Source: UBA8919 sp041658185 (GTDB lineage Bacteria > Elusimicrobiota > UBA8919). Taken from it: 64,000 nucleotides of DNA. A program made the position numbers and the translations under genes. Under the pieces are notes generated by a model. That model worked only from the letters and a program-made list of their open reading frames with translations, made no database searches and was not told the origin of the DNA. The stretch covers positions 90,455-154,454 of the forward strand of contig JBBAAR010000007.1 of NCBI GenBank assembly GCA_041658185.1, written 5' to 3'. Shown in pieces: positions 22,890 to 31,968 of this stretch; the first letter of the stretch is position 1; each line of letters starts with the position of its first letter.

Positions 22890-22896
22890 ATCTAAT

Positions 22897-25506
22897 ATGA
22901 TAGATTATATTTTCAGAAAAATTTTCGGCACGAAATCGGAAAGGGATATAAAAAAAATATTGCCGATTATTTCTCAGATAAATTCTTATGAAGAAGAAAT
23001 TAAAAAATTATCCGATGATTCGCTTAAACTGAAAACGAACGAATTCAAAAACCGTCTAATACTCGGCGAGACAATTGAACAAATACTGCCCGAGGCGTTT
23101 GCCGTCGTCCGTGAGGCGTCAAAACGGACAATCGGATTAAGACATTTTGATGTCCAGATTATGGGGGGAATAATTCTTTATCAGGGAAAAATCGCTGAGA
23201 TGAAAACCGGCGAAGGTAAAACTCTCGTTGCAACACTTCCGACATATCTTAATTCACTCTCCGGAAAAGGCGTTCATATAATTACCGTCAACGATTATCT
23301 CGCAAAAAGAGACCGTTTCTGGATGGGGCCCGTTTATGAATTTTTGGGTTTAACCGTAGGGTATCTTCAGCATGATATATCTGATGAAGAAAGAAAAAAA
23401 ATGTATCAATGCGATGTCACATTCGTTACTAACTCGGAAATCGGATTTGATTATCTTCGCGATAATATGAAACGCTCAAAAGAAGAAAGGGTCTTGCGCG
23501 AACTTAATTATGCGATTGTGGACGAGGTTGACTCAATTTTGGTTGACGAGGCGAGAACGCCTTTGATTATTTCCGGTCCTGCTGAAGAATCAACAGACAA
23601 GTATTACATCATAAACCGGGTGATGCCTCATCTCAAAGGAAAATTTATAACCGAGGCAGAAGAAATTGACGCAAAATATCAGGGAGTTGATTTGTCCGTC
23701 GGGTTTGACTACATCATTGACGAAAAAAATCATACCGCTACGCTTACTCAACAGGGTGTGGCAAAATGTGAAAAAATGCTCGGAATAAAAAATCTTTACG
23801 ACGATGTTCAGTCGGAATGGGTTCATCATATAAATCAGGCATTGAAAGCACACAACCTTTTCAAAAGGGATGTTGATTATGTCGTTAAAGAGGGTGAGGT
23901 AATAATTGTTGACGAATTTACAGGCCGCTTGATGCCGGGAAGACGCTGGTCCGAAGGACTCCACCAGGCAGTTGAAGCAAAAGAAAATTTGAGAATCGCC
24001 GAGGAAAACCAGACGCTTGCAACAATCACCTACCAGAACTTTTTCAAACTTTATAAAAAACTTGCTGGAATGACAGGCACCGCTATGACGGAAGCGGGTG
24101 AGTTCTGGCATATCTACAAATTAGACGTCGTTGAAATACCGACAAATAAACCGATGCGGCGAGATGATTTTCCGGATTTAATTTATAGAACTGAAAAAGA
24201 AAAATACGAAGCAATCTTAAATGAGATTGAAGAACTTTATAAACTGGGCAGACCGGTATTGGTCGGAACACGCTCAATAGAGAAAAATGAAAAACTTTCC
24301 GCTATGCTGAAAAAACGCGGCGTACCGCATCAGTTATTAAACGCAAAATACCACGAGCAGGAAGCGCAGATTATCACGCAGGCAGGACGGAAAAAAGGAG
24401 TCACCGTCGCGACAAATATGGCAGGACGGGGAACCGATATTGTTTTAGGCGGAAACCCGCCTGATATAGCAGAACAGGAAGAAGTAAAAAAATTAGGCGG
24501 ACTCCATATCCTCGGAACAGAAAGACACGAAGCGAGAAGAATTGACAATCAGTTGAGAGGCCGCGGCGGCAGACAGGGCGATATGGGTAGTTCAAGATTT
24601 TTTCTTTCGCTGGAAGATGAACTTATGCGGCTGTTCGGCTCGGACAGAATTTCTCCTATAATGGAAAAATTGGGTATGAAAGAAGGCGAAGTCATAGAAC
24701 ACCCTCTTGTTTCCCGTGCTATTGAAAACGCCCAGCGAAAAGTTGAGGAAATGAATTTTGAAATACGAAAAAATCTTTTACAATACGACAATGTAATGAG
24801 CAAACAGCGCGAGGTTATTTACGCTTTAAGAAATTCTATTTTAGAAGGTGCGGATATTTCGGGAAAAATATGGGAGATGATAAACGAGACGGTTGAAGAA
24901 AAACTTGAAATTTACTGTCCAAAAAAAATATATCCGGAAAATTGGGAAACGGAGACGATTTCGGTTTGGCTCAACAGAACTTTCGGGCTTAATTTAAAAT
25001 TATCAAAAGAGGACTTGGTCGCATTAAATCAGGAATCATTCAAGGACTTATTAACGGAAAAAATAAAAAACATCTACAATCAGCGGGAAGCGGAATTCAC
25101 AAAAGAAATTTATGAGAACATAGAAAAACAGGTAATGCTTCAGGTTATTGATAACGCTTGGAAAAATCATCTTTACGACTTGGACCAATTACGCAAGGGT
25201 GTGGGACTGCGGGCTTACGGGCAAAAAGACCCGCTGGTTGAATACAAAAAAGAATCTCTTTCACTTTTTATGACGATGATGGACCGTATCCGCGAGGAAA
25301 CGGTTGAATACGTTTTCAGGGTTCAAGTGATGCCACAGCCAAAAATTCGGCAGGCACCGATTTCTTTAGGCACTCAAAAATTCCAACCGGGCCAACCTTT
25401 ACAAAAATCAGAATCCGAAATTCCCTCTATGCCAAAAAAAATCGGCAGAAACGACCCCTGTCCATGCGGGAGCGGAAAAAAATACAAAAAGTGCTGTGGA
25501 AAATGA
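22897..25506 (+). CDS. secA: Preprotein translocase ATPase SecA
   Basis: Drives preproteins through SecYEG. The 869-residue protein has Walker A in MKTGEGKT (Lys108), the DEVDSILVDEARTPL Walker B region, the TNMAGRGTDI helicase motif and a C-terminal zinc tail (NDPCPCGSGKKYKKCCG) for SecB or lipid contact. The start was set at ATG 22897 (MIDYIFRKIFG); a longer frame from 22849 would run through the upstream terminator and promoter. The stop overlaps the next gene as ATGA. Confidence 0.97.
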   Translation: MIDYIFRKIFGTKSERDIKKILPIISQINSYEEEIKKLSDDSLKLKTNEFKNRLILGETIEQILPEAFAVVREASKRTIGLRHFDVQIMGGIILYQGKIAEMKTGEGKTLVATLPTYLNSLSGKGVHIITVNDYLAKRDRFWMGPVYEFLGLTVGYLQHDISDEERKKMYQCDVTFVTNSEIGFDYLRDNMKRSKEERVLRELNYAIVDEVDSILVDEARTPLIISGPAEESTDKYYIINRVMPHLKGKFITEAEEIDAKYQGVDLSVGFDYIIDEKNHTATLTQQGVAKCEKMLGIKNLYDDVQSEWVHHINQALKAHNLFKRDVDYVVKEGEVIIVDEFTGRLMPGRRWSEGLHQAVEAKENLRIAEENQTLATITYQNFFKLYKKLAGMTGTAMTEAGEFWHIYKLDVVEIPTNKPMRRDDFPDLIYRTEKEKYEAILNEIEELYKLGRPVLVGTRSIEKNEKLSAMLKKRGVPHQLLNAKYHEQEAQIITQAGRKKGVTVATNMAGRGTDIVLGGNPPDIAEQEEVKKLGGLHILGTERHEARRIDNQLRGRGGRQGDMGSSRFFLSLEDELMRLFGSDRISPIMEKLGMKEGEVIEHPLVSRAIENAQRKVEEMNFEIRKNLLQYDNVMSKQREVIYALRNSILEGADISGKIWEMINETVEEKLEIYCPKKIYPENWETETISVWLNRTFGLNLKLSKEDLVALNQESFKDLLTEKIKNIYNQREAEFTKEIYENIEKQVMLQVIDNAWKNHLYDLDQLRKGVGLRAYGQKDPLVEYKKESLSLFMTMMDRIREETVEYVFRVQVMPQPKIRQAPISLGTQKFQPGQPLQKSESEIPSMPKKIGRNDPCPCGSGKKYKKCCGK

Positions 25507-26390
25507 AAGATATTATTAAAATAATTTTTTTTATATTGCTATTTAATACATTCAGTTCAAACACTAATGTTTTTAGTAGTGAAATTACACTTCCTTTTGA
25601 ACTAAAGGGGGATATTGATAATGATACTATTGAAGAAACTATTAAAATATCTAAAAATGATAAAGATAAATATGATTTTACCGCAATTTTTGAAATCATA
25701 AAAAATAACGAAATACTATATTCTGATATTTGTGGTCATAGGATTTTTCAGTGCTCAATAGAAAATCTTAAAAAGAAAGAAAAAGCAATATTTTTATTTT
25801 CATGGGCAACCAATGCATCTGGTACTGGTGTTGATGTCATCAGATGGAATGGGAAAAAATATGAAAAGATTTTTACTCAACAAACTTGGACAGCTCGTAT
25901 TGAGAAGTTAGGAAAAAATTCTAAAAAACAAATACTACTTAAAAATAGATATGATATACCTAAAATATACGAGTATGATGAAATACTTGATAAGTTTATT
26001 AGGGTTGACATGAATTATCCAGAAATTTATCATAAAATAATAAAAGAAATTGAAGAAAAACTCAAAACATATGAGAACCCATCTCCAGAATCTTATGTGG
26101 CAATGTTACAAAATGTAAAATGTTATTTGGTTTTAAGAAATTATAAGCAAGTTGAAAATTTGTGTAAAAACTATTATGAAAGAGAAAATAAAATAGATGA
26201 ATGGAAAGAACTAAAATTAAATATAAAAAATGATTGTAAGACATATTTAACTAAGCGGGAAGAACTTATTAAAAAATATCGCAGTGATGATGAAAATCAT
26301 TTAATCAGTATGTATTTAAATGATAATGACGACTATAGAATTTTGATGTATAAATTAGAAATGATAAAAACAGGCTGGAAGGAATATTAA
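25503..26390 (+). CDS. Exported protein of unknown function
   Basis: A 295-residue protein with an N-terminal signal-like segment (MKDIIKIIFFILLFNTFSS). The mature part begins with an FG-GAP/VCBS-like strand pattern (LKGDIDNDTIEETIKISK) and is otherwise rich in Lys, Asn, Ile and Tyr, with helical repeats in the second half. I do not recognise a family. Codon use is clearly more AT-rich than flanking genes (AAT, ATA and AAA dominate), suggesting recent transfer. ATG 25503 overlaps the secA stop (ATGA); an upstream in-frame start at 25464 would read into secA. Confidence 0.65.
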   Translation: MKDIIKIIFFILLFNTFSSNTNVFSSEITLPFELKGDIDNDTIEETIKISKNDKDKYDFTAIFEIIKNNEILYSDICGHRIFQCSIENLKKKEKAIFLFSWATNASGTGVDVIRWNGKKYEKIFTQQTWTARIEKLGKNSKKQILLKNRYDIPKIYEYDEILDKFIRVDMNYPEIYHKIIKEIEEKLKTYENPSPESYVAMLQNVKCYLVLRNYKQVENLCKNYYERENKIDEWKELKLNIKNDCKTYLTKREELIKKYRSDDENHLISMYLNDNDDYRILMYKLEMIKTGWKEY

Positions 26391-26396
26391 TTAGAT

Positions 26397-26795
26397 ATGT
26401 TTCATAAAATTGAATTAAGCACACATCAAAATACAGAATTTGTTGATGTTACAACGCAGGTTCAGAAAAAAATTTCGCAATCGGAAATTTCAGACGGTGT
26501 TTGCGTTGGTTTTGTTCCGCATACAACGGCAGGAATTACGATAAATGAAAATGCTGACCCTGATGTTGTAAAAGATATTTTGATGATGCTTGACAAAAAA
26601 ATTCCGCTTGACGATACCGGTTACAGACATTCGGAAGGCAATTCCGCCGCGCACATAAAAGCATCTATACTCGGCTCATCTGTTACTATAATTATTGAAA
26701 ACGGAAAACTTCAGTTAGGCACTTGGCAGGAAATTTATTTCTGTGAATTTGATGGACCCAGAAAAAGAGAGATTTGGGTAAAAATTATTTCTTGA
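26397..26795 (+). CDS. YjbQ-family (UPF0047) protein
   Basis: A 132-residue single-domain protein of the YjbQ/UPF0047 family. The conserved blocks are FVPHTTAGITINEN, SAAHIKASILGSS and QLGTWQEIYFCEFDGPR, including the His/Glu/Asp residues typical of the family. Members have been linked to weak thiamine-phosphate synthase activity, but the physiological role is uncertain. It sits between a foreign-looking gene and nadE without a shared theme. Confidence 0.92.
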   Translation: MFHKIELSTHQNTEFVDVTTQVQKKISQSEISDGVCVGFVPHTTAGITINENADPDVVKDILMMLDKKIPLDDTGYRHSEGNSAAHIKASILGSSVTIIIENGKLQLGTWQEIYFCEFDGPRKREIWVKIIS

Positions 26796-26808
26796 ATAGA
26801 CGGTAATA

Positions 26809-26838
26809 TATGACAAATGTCATATGACCTTTGTCATA
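26809..26838 (+). promoter_or_regulatory. Tandem palindrome before nadE
   Basis: TATGACAAA (26809-26817) is the exact inverse of TTTGTCATA (26830-26838). Inside, ATGACA-AA-TGTCAT (26810-26823) is one palindrome and ATGAC/GTCAT arms (26824-26837) make a second. It lies 11 bases before the nadE start and could be an operator or hairpin. Confidence 0.5.
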
Positions 26839-26849
26839 GAGGGTTGCTT

Positions 26850-27548
26850 ATGAATTGTGAACTTTTTGAGAAAAAAGTTATTATATGGTTAAAAACAAAA
26901 CTAAAATCGGCAAAGAAATCAGGGTTTGTTGTCGGACTATCAGGTGGGGTTGATTCTGCGGTTGTTTCAGTTCTGTGCCGGAAGGCGATTGGCACGAAAA
27001 ATATTCTTTGCCTAATTCTTCCCTGTCAATCACAAAAAACCGATATTACAGATGCAAAAAAAGTTGCAAAAAAATTCGGATTAAAAACAGAGACGATTGA
27101 TCTTACAAAAATTTATGAAAATTTAATCTGGATTCTACCGACGGCAAATAAACTCACACAGGCAAATCTTAAACCGAGATTACGAATGCTTACGCTTTAT
27201 TACTTTGCCAATAAATTAAATTACATTGTTGCAGGAACGGGAAACAAATCGGAACTAACAATTGGTTATTTTACAAAATACGGCGACGGCGGAGTTGATA
27301 TTCTTCCGCTCGGAGACCTCTATAAATCTGAAGTTCGCGGGTTGGCAAAATATCTTAAAGTCCCCGAAGAAATAATAACAAAACCGCCGACGGCAGGACT
27401 TTGGACGGGACAAACGGATGAAGGCGAAATAGGAATGACCTACGACGAATTGGAATACAGATTAAAAAATAAAAAGCAGACGCAAAAATTAAAAAATCTA
27501 ACCGCCAGAGCGAAACATAAACTGTCCCTTCCTGAAATTTTTAAATAA
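26850..27548 (+). CDS. nadE: NAD synthetase, ammonia-dependent type
   Basis: Amidates nicotinic-acid adenine dinucleotide to NAD with ATP. It is 232 residues, no glutaminase domain, so ammonia is the likely donor. The ATP pyrophosphatase loop is GLSGGVDSAVVSVL, and GTGNKSELTIGYFTKYGDGG with PPTAGLWTGQTDEGE are the NaAD and magnesium loops. The start was set at ATG 26850 (MNCELFEKK) with a GAGGG upstream; a longer frame from 26817 would include the palindrome. Confidence 0.95.
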   Translation: MNCELFEKKVIIWLKTKLKSAKKSGFVVGLSGGVDSAVVSVLCRKAIGTKNILCLILPCQSQKTDITDAKKVAKKFGLKTETIDLTKIYENLIWILPTANKLTQANLKPRLRMLTLYYFANKLNYIVAGTGNKSELTIGYFTKYGDGGVDILPLGDLYKSEVRGLAKYLKVPEEIITKPPTAGLWTGQTDEGEIGMTYDELEYRLKNKKQTQKLKNLTARAKHKLSLPEIFK

Positions 27549-27553
27549 ATGGT

Positions 27554-27625
27554 AACCACAGATGAACGCAGATAAGACAATAAAAGAATAATTCTACCTG
27601 CGAAAATCTGTGTGTATCTGCGGTT
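27554..27625 (+). repeat. AACCACAGAT-type dispersed repeat (before lnt)
   Basis: Inverted ends AACCACAGAT (27554-27563) and ATCTGCGGTT (27616-27625) flank GAACGCAGATAAGACAATAA and AAAATCTGTGTGT. It folds as a long imperfect hairpin and occupies the nadE-lnt gap. Related copies lie at 38991 and, more diverged, 30340 and 43987. Confidence 0.85.
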
Positions 27626-27635
27626 TCAAAAAATA

Positions 27636-29111
27636 ATGAAAAAAATATTTTTGTGCGTTTTGTCCGCAATACTGATAATTTTGTCATATCCTACAACATC
27701 GTTTTGGCCACTCGCTTGGATTTCATTAGTTCCTCTTTTTTTGGCAATCCAAAATGAAAAACCATTAAAGTCATTTTTATACGGAATCATTACCGGACTT
27801 GTTGCATATTGCGGAATTTTATACTGGCTTGTTCCGACATTTTCATCTGCCGGAGAGCCGAAAATAATCGGTATCTTGGTTTTGCTTATTCTTTCTTTTT
27901 ATCTTGCACTTTATTACGGTATTTTTTGTCTTTTTTTTTCAATTCTAAATTCTAAATTCTCAATTCTTAATTCTTTTCTCTGGGTTTCTCTGGAATTTAT
28001 CCGCACTCATTTATTTACCGGATTTCCGTGGGCACTGTTAGGATATTCACAATGGCATAATCTGCCGATAATACAAATTTCGGAATTCACAGGTATCTAC
28101 GGCATTTCGTTTTTAATTATTCTTGTAAATTTGACGATAACAAATTTAATCAACAAAAGAGAACGCAATCTAAAGATTGCGACTACAAATTTTTTGCTTG
28201 TTTTAATCTGTTTGGTTTTTGGATTTTACAAATTCAAGAACATCGGAATATTGGAACATCGGAACATCAGAACTATTTCTATCCTTCAGGGTAACATAGA
28301 CCAGTACAAAAAATGGGACGAAAAATATGAACAGGAAATACTTGATACTTACACTAAACTTGCTACTCGTCCCTCGTCCATCATCCCTGACTTAATTGTT
28401 TGGCCAGAATCATCCGTTCCGGGTTTTTTGAAAAATGACAAAAAAATATACGATTGGATTTCAGATATTGCCAGAAAAACCGGAACGCAACACCTTGTTG
28501 CTTCAAACGATTATAAAAACGGCAAATTTTACAACTCGGCATTTTTGGTATCTTCCGACGGTAAAATTACAGGTGAATACTCAAAAAACCATCTTGTGCC
28601 GTTCGGCGAATATATGCCGTTAAGAAATTTTTTAAGTAAATTTATAAAAGTAGTTAATGAAATCGGAGAATTTTCATCCGACAAAAAATACAATGTTCTA
28701 AATTCATCGGCAGGAAAACTCGGAGTGAATATCTGTTTTGAAGCAATTTTCCCAAATGAAATAAGAAAATCGGTTAAAAACGGTGCAGAAATAATCATCA
28801 ATTTAACAAACGATGCGTGGTATCTGAAAACATCTGCACCGTATCAACATTTTACTATGAATGTTTTTAGAGCGGTAGAAAACAGGCGATTTGTTGTCCG
28901 TGCGGCAAATACGGGAGTTTCCGGTTTTATAGACCCGACGGGCAGGGTAAAATCCGAAACAAAAATTTTTGAAACAGACGTTTTATCCGATAAAATTTTT
29001 GCTTTAAACCATATTACTTTTTATACAAAATTCGGTGATATTTTTTCATATCTGTGCATAATAATTTCAATAATTCTTTTGACATTTAGAAAAAAATTTG
29101 ATAAATTATAA
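27636..29111 (+). CDS. lnt: Apolipoprotein N-acyltransferase
   Basis: Adds the third acyl chain to lipoproteins in the inner membrane. 491 residues: several N-terminal membrane helices, then a nitrilase-like domain with the Glu-Lys-Cys triad in WPESSVPG, SKNHLVPFGEY and GVNICFEAIFP, and a last membrane helix. Three simple repeats are carried in frame: 27941-27974 (encoding SILNSKFSILNS in a membrane segment), 28238-28272 (ILEHRNIR, periplasmic loop) and 28365-28387 (TRPSSIIP). Start ATG 27636; an upstream in-frame start at 27612 is inside a repeat. Confidence 0.94.
   Translation: MKKIFLCVLSAILIILSYPTTSFWPLAWISLVPLFLAIQNEKPLKSFLYGIITGLVAYCGILYWLVPTFSSAGEPKIIGILVLLILSFYLALYYGIFCLFFSILNSKFSILNSFLWVSLEFIRTHLFTGFPWALLGYSQWHNLPIIQISEFTGIYGISFLIILVNLTITNLINKRERNLKIATTNFLLVLICLVFGFYKFKNIGILEHRNIRTISILQGNIDQYKKWDEKYEQEILDTYTKLATRPSSIIPDLIVWPESSVPGFLKNDKKIYDWISDIARKTGTQHLVASNDYKNGKFYNSAFLVSSDGKITGEYSKNHLVPFGEYMPLRNFLSKFIKVVNEIGEFSSDKKYNVLNSSAGKLGVNICFEAIFPNEIRKSVKNGAEIIINLTNDAWYLKTSAPYQHFTMNVFRAVENRRFVVRAANTGVSGFIDPTGRVKSETKIFETDVLSDKIFALNHITFYTKFGDIFSYLCIIISIILLTFRKKFDKL
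27941..27974 (+). repeat. AATTCTA simple repeat inside lnt
   Basis: About five 7-base units (AATTCTA/AATTCTC/AATTCTT) in frame with lnt, coding part of a membrane helix. Confidence 0.85.
28238..28272 (+). repeat. GGAACATC simple repeat inside lnt
   Basis: Units of GAACATCG/GGAATATT/GGAACATC in frame with lnt, coding ILEHRNIR. Confidence 0.8.
29079..29107 (+). promoter_or_regulatory. Possible weak promoter before the GAF/HD-GYP gene
   Basis: TTGACA (29079-29084), 17-base spacer, TAAATT (29102-29107), six bases to ATG 29114. The -10 is poor (four of six). Confidence 0.3.
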
Positions 29112-29113
29112 TT

Positions 29114-30331
29114 ATGTTAGCCAATGGTTTTAAGGAACTGTTAAATATCGGCATTGCGTTATCCAGCGTTCACGATTTGGATAAACTTCTGGATATGATT
29201 TTATCCGAGGCACAGAAACTTACATCTGCCGACAGCGGCTCAATTTATTTTGTTGAGGGCGACAAACTTATTTTTAAGACCAGCCGTTCAAATACATATT
29301 TTAAAAGATGGGGCGAAAAAAAGACGCGGGAAATTTTCAAAAGTTTTGAGATGCCTATAACAAAACAAAGTATTGCCGGATATGTGGCACTCACCTGTCA
29401 GCCGCTAAATATACCCGATGTCCAAACTATTCCGCAAGATTCTGAGTTTCACTACAATCCTACTCTTGATAAAAAATACGATTACAAGACCGTCTCAATG
29501 CTCGTTATTCCGATGCTTAACCGCAACGAAAAAATTATCGGGGTGTTGCAGCTTATAAATTCGCTTTACGGCGATAAAATCGTTCCTTTTACCGACGAGC
29601 ACGAAAATATTACAACATCTTTTTCTTCGCAGGCGGCGGTGGCAATACAAAACACAAAACTCACCGAGGACTTAAAAAGTGCGCATTTTGACACAATTTT
29701 CCGTCTCAGTGCCGCTGCGGAATACAGAGACAAAGAAACAGGAAACCATATAAAACGGGTGAGTTATTATTCAAAAATCATAGCGGAAAAAATGGGACTC
29801 TCTGCGGAAGAAACCGAACTGATTTTCTGGGCGTCGCCTATGCACGACATCGGAAAATTAGGTATTCCCGATGCAATTTTACAGAAACCCGGAAAACTCA
29901 CTCCCGAAGAAAGAGCGGTAATGGAACAACATACCGTTATAGGTGCTATGGTTTTGAAAGATACGACTGCTGATGTTCTCAAAAAATCAAGGATTGTTGC
30001 TTTAACGCATCACGAAAAAGTTGACGGCACCGGCTACCCCTTAAAACTTAAAGGCAATGAAATCCCGACCGAGGGAAAAATCGTAGCCCTTGCGGATGTC
30101 TATGACGCACTCTCTTCAAGAAGATGTTACAAGGAACCTTTTTCCGAAGAGAAAGTAATAAGCATTCTTAAAGAGGGAAGCGGCAGTCATTTTGACGAAA
30201 AAATTCTGGATGTTTTTCTTTCAAACATAAATGAAATAAATACTATCAGGGAAAAATACAGCGACAAGGAAGAGGATTTTGACAAATTCGCCGATTTCAA
30301 AAATATAAATATCTTTGAATTATTGAAATAA
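29114..30331 (+). CDS. GAF/HD-GYP cyclic-di-GMP phosphodiesterase
   Basis: 405 residues. The N-terminal GAF domain (about 10-180) has the typical SADSGSIYFVEGDKLIFKTSR and MLVIPMLNRNEKIIGVLQLIN strands and would sense a small ligand. The C-terminal HD-GYP domain (about 200-365) keeps the HD metal pair in MHDIGKLGIPDAIL, THHEKVDGTGYP with the GYP motif, and ALADVYDALSS. Active c-di-GMP hydrolysis is likely. No DNA-binding or membrane part is visible, and no GGDEF partner is in the window. Confidence 0.93.
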   Translation: MLANGFKELLNIGIALSSVHDLDKLLDMILSEAQKLTSADSGSIYFVEGDKLIFKTSRSNTYFKRWGEKKTREIFKSFEMPITKQSIAGYVALTCQPLNIPDVQTIPQDSEFHYNPTLDKKYDYKTVSMLVIPMLNRNEKIIGVLQLINSLYGDKIVPFTDEHENITTSFSSQAAVAIQNTKLTEDLKSAHFDTIFRLSAAAEYRDKETGNHIKRVSYYSKIIAEKMGLSAEETELIFWASPMHDIGKLGIPDAILQKPGKLTPEERAVMEQHTVIGAMVLKDTTADVLKKSRIVALTHHEKVDGTGYPLKLKGNEIPTEGKIVALADVYDALSSRRCYKEPFSEEKVISILKEGSGSHFDEKILDVFLSNINEINTIREKYSDKEEDFDKFADFKNINIFELLK

Positions 30332-30339
30332 AAAACTGG

Positions 30340-30423
30340 AACCACGAATGGACACGAATAAACACAAATAATAAAGATTGTAGTTGCGAATTTATTCGTG
30401 CAAATTAGTGTTAATTCGTGGTT
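30340..30423 (+). repeat. AACCACGAAT-type dispersed repeat (before prfB)
   Basis: Inverted ends AACCACGAAT (30340-30349) and ATTCGTGGTT (30414-30423) enclose GGACACGAATAAACACAAAT. It fills the gap before prfB. Confidence 0.85.
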
Positions 30424-30431
30424 AAATAAAA

Positions 30432-31539
30432 ATGTTATCAGAACTAAAAGAAAAAACAAAAAAATTATTACAAAAAACCGACGATATCGGGAGGTATCTT
30501 TGACATAGAACACAAAACTAAAGAGATAACCGAAATTGAAAAAACTGCAGCCGGTGCAAATTTTTGGAACAACCCCGCCGAAGCCCAAAAAACAATGCAA
30601 CATCTTAACTCGCTAAAATCACAAATCACAAAATATCAGAGTATAACAAAAGAACTTGCCGAGACCTCGGAGTTGCTTTCCATTTTGGAGACGGAAAACG
30701 ATGAATCAATGCATCCCGATATTGAAAAAACTCTTGAAAAAATAGAGGGAGAAATCTCGGAGATGGATTTGCAGTTAAAACTTTCCGGCGAGTTTGACAA
30801 AAACGGGGCAATTGTTTCCATTCATTCCGGCGCAGGCGGGACCGAAGCGTGCGACTGGGCTGATATGCTTTTGAGATTATATTTGCGGTGGGCGGAAAGA
30901 AAAAATTTCAAAACAGAAATTGTTGATTCGCTTGCCGGCGACGAAGCAGGAATAAAATCAATAACATTTATCGTCAAGGGCGAATATGCTTACGGTTATC
31001 TTAAATCGGAAATAGGCGTCCATCGTCTGGTCAGAATTTCGCCGTTTGACGCCAACAAAAGAAGGCACACATCATTTGCGTCCGTTGATGTAATTCCTGA
31101 AATTGACGATACCATTGAAATAAAAATTGATGAAAGCGACCTGCGTATTGATACATATCGGGCGGGGGGTCACGGCGGACAGTATCTCCAAAAAACGGAT
31201 TCCGCCGTCCGCATTACACATAATCCTTCGGGTATAGTGGTGCAATCACAAAACGAACGTTCACAGTTCAAAAATAAAGGCACCGCAATGAAACTATTAA
31301 AAGCAAAACTTTACGAACTTGAACAGGAGAAAAAACGTGCACAAGTGGAAAAACATTATGACGAAAAAGGTTCTATCGCATGGGGCAGCCAGATTAGAAG
31401 TTATGTTTTTATGCCGTATCAGTTGGTAAAAGACCACAGAACCGGCTTTGAAACCGGAAATGTTAAGATTGTTATGGACGGCGACATTGATAAATTCATT
31501 CAAGCATACCTCTCTCAAAAAACCAAAAAAACACCTTGA
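30432..31539 (+). CDS. prfB: Peptide chain release factor 2 with programmed +1 frameshift
   Basis: Terminates translation at UGA and UAA. The first 23 codons (30432-30500) end in CTT followed by an in-frame TGA (30501); reading resumes in +1 at GAC 30502 and runs to 31539, giving about 368 residues. The slip site GGGAGGTATCTTTGAC closely matches the E. coli RF2 site, including the internal Shine-Dalgarno-like GGAGG. The protein has the SPF anticodon motif (RISPFDANKR) and the GGQ motif (GGHGGQYLQKTDSAV). Low RF2 favours the shift and so feeds back on its own level. Confidence 0.97.
30488..30504 (+). promoter_or_regulatory. RF2 frameshift site
   Basis: An internal Shine-Dalgarno-like GGGAGG three bases before CTT-TGA-C. 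The slippery CTT can re-pair in +1 when UGA decoding is slow. Confidence 0.95.
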
Positions 31540-31564
31540 CAAAACCAAAAAAATTTATTATACT
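31536..31564 (+). promoter_or_regulatory. sigma70-type promoter for receiver gene and lysS
   Basis: TTGACA (31536-31541), 17-base spacer, TATACT (31559-31564), 17 bases before ATG 31582. Confidence 0.75.
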
Positions 31565-31581
31565 TTATTGAGTAGTATTAG

Positions 31582-31968
31582 ATGGAAAATTACAAAAATA
31601 TGTCAAATAAAATCATACTTATCGTTGAAGATGACCCGTCTGTAGTTGATTTGTTAAAATTTCTGCTTGAGAAAGACGGTTATACAACCGCTGTCGCATA
31701 TGACGGTGAAGAGGCGTTAAAGCAGGTTGCGGCAACCAGACCGGATTTAATTTTACTTGATATAATGCTGCCTAAACTTGACGGATATAGCGTGCAGAAA
31801 CAACTTCAGGCGGATGAAAAAACCGCAAATATACCGACCATTGTTCTTACCGCAAAAGGCGGAATGCAGGATATGTTTCAACTTGAAAAAAATGTAGTCG
31901 CTTTCATAGAAAAACCGTTTGACCCGAAAATTTTGAGAGAGAAAGTGGAAGAGGTGCTAAATGTCTGA
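31582..31968 (+). CDS. Stand-alone response-regulator receiver domain
   Basis: The 128-residue protein is a single REC domain. The acidic pair is in LIVEDDPS, the phosphoacceptor aspartate in LILLDIMLPKLDGY, then the conserved Thr (IVLTAK) and Lys (FIEKPFDP). No output domain follows. A second start at ATG 31600 (MSNKIILIVEDD) fits the family better; no Shine-Dalgarno distinguishes them. It is co-transcribed with lysS from a good promoter. No kinase is in the window. Confidence 0.93.
   Translation: MENYKNMSNKIILIVEDDPSVVDLLKFLLEKDGYTTAVAYDGEEALKQVAATRPDLILLDIMLPKLDGYSVQKQLQADEKTANIPTIVLTAKGGMQDMFQLEKNVVAFIEKPFDPKILREKVEEVLNV

Noticed and set aside
22849..22896. Longer SecA start at 22849
   Set aside because: Would begin in the cold-shock terminator and cross the promoter; family N-terminus starts at 22897.
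31582..31968. Idea that the lone receiver regulates lysS
   Set aside because: Only co-transcription is visible; no output domain or kinase supports it.
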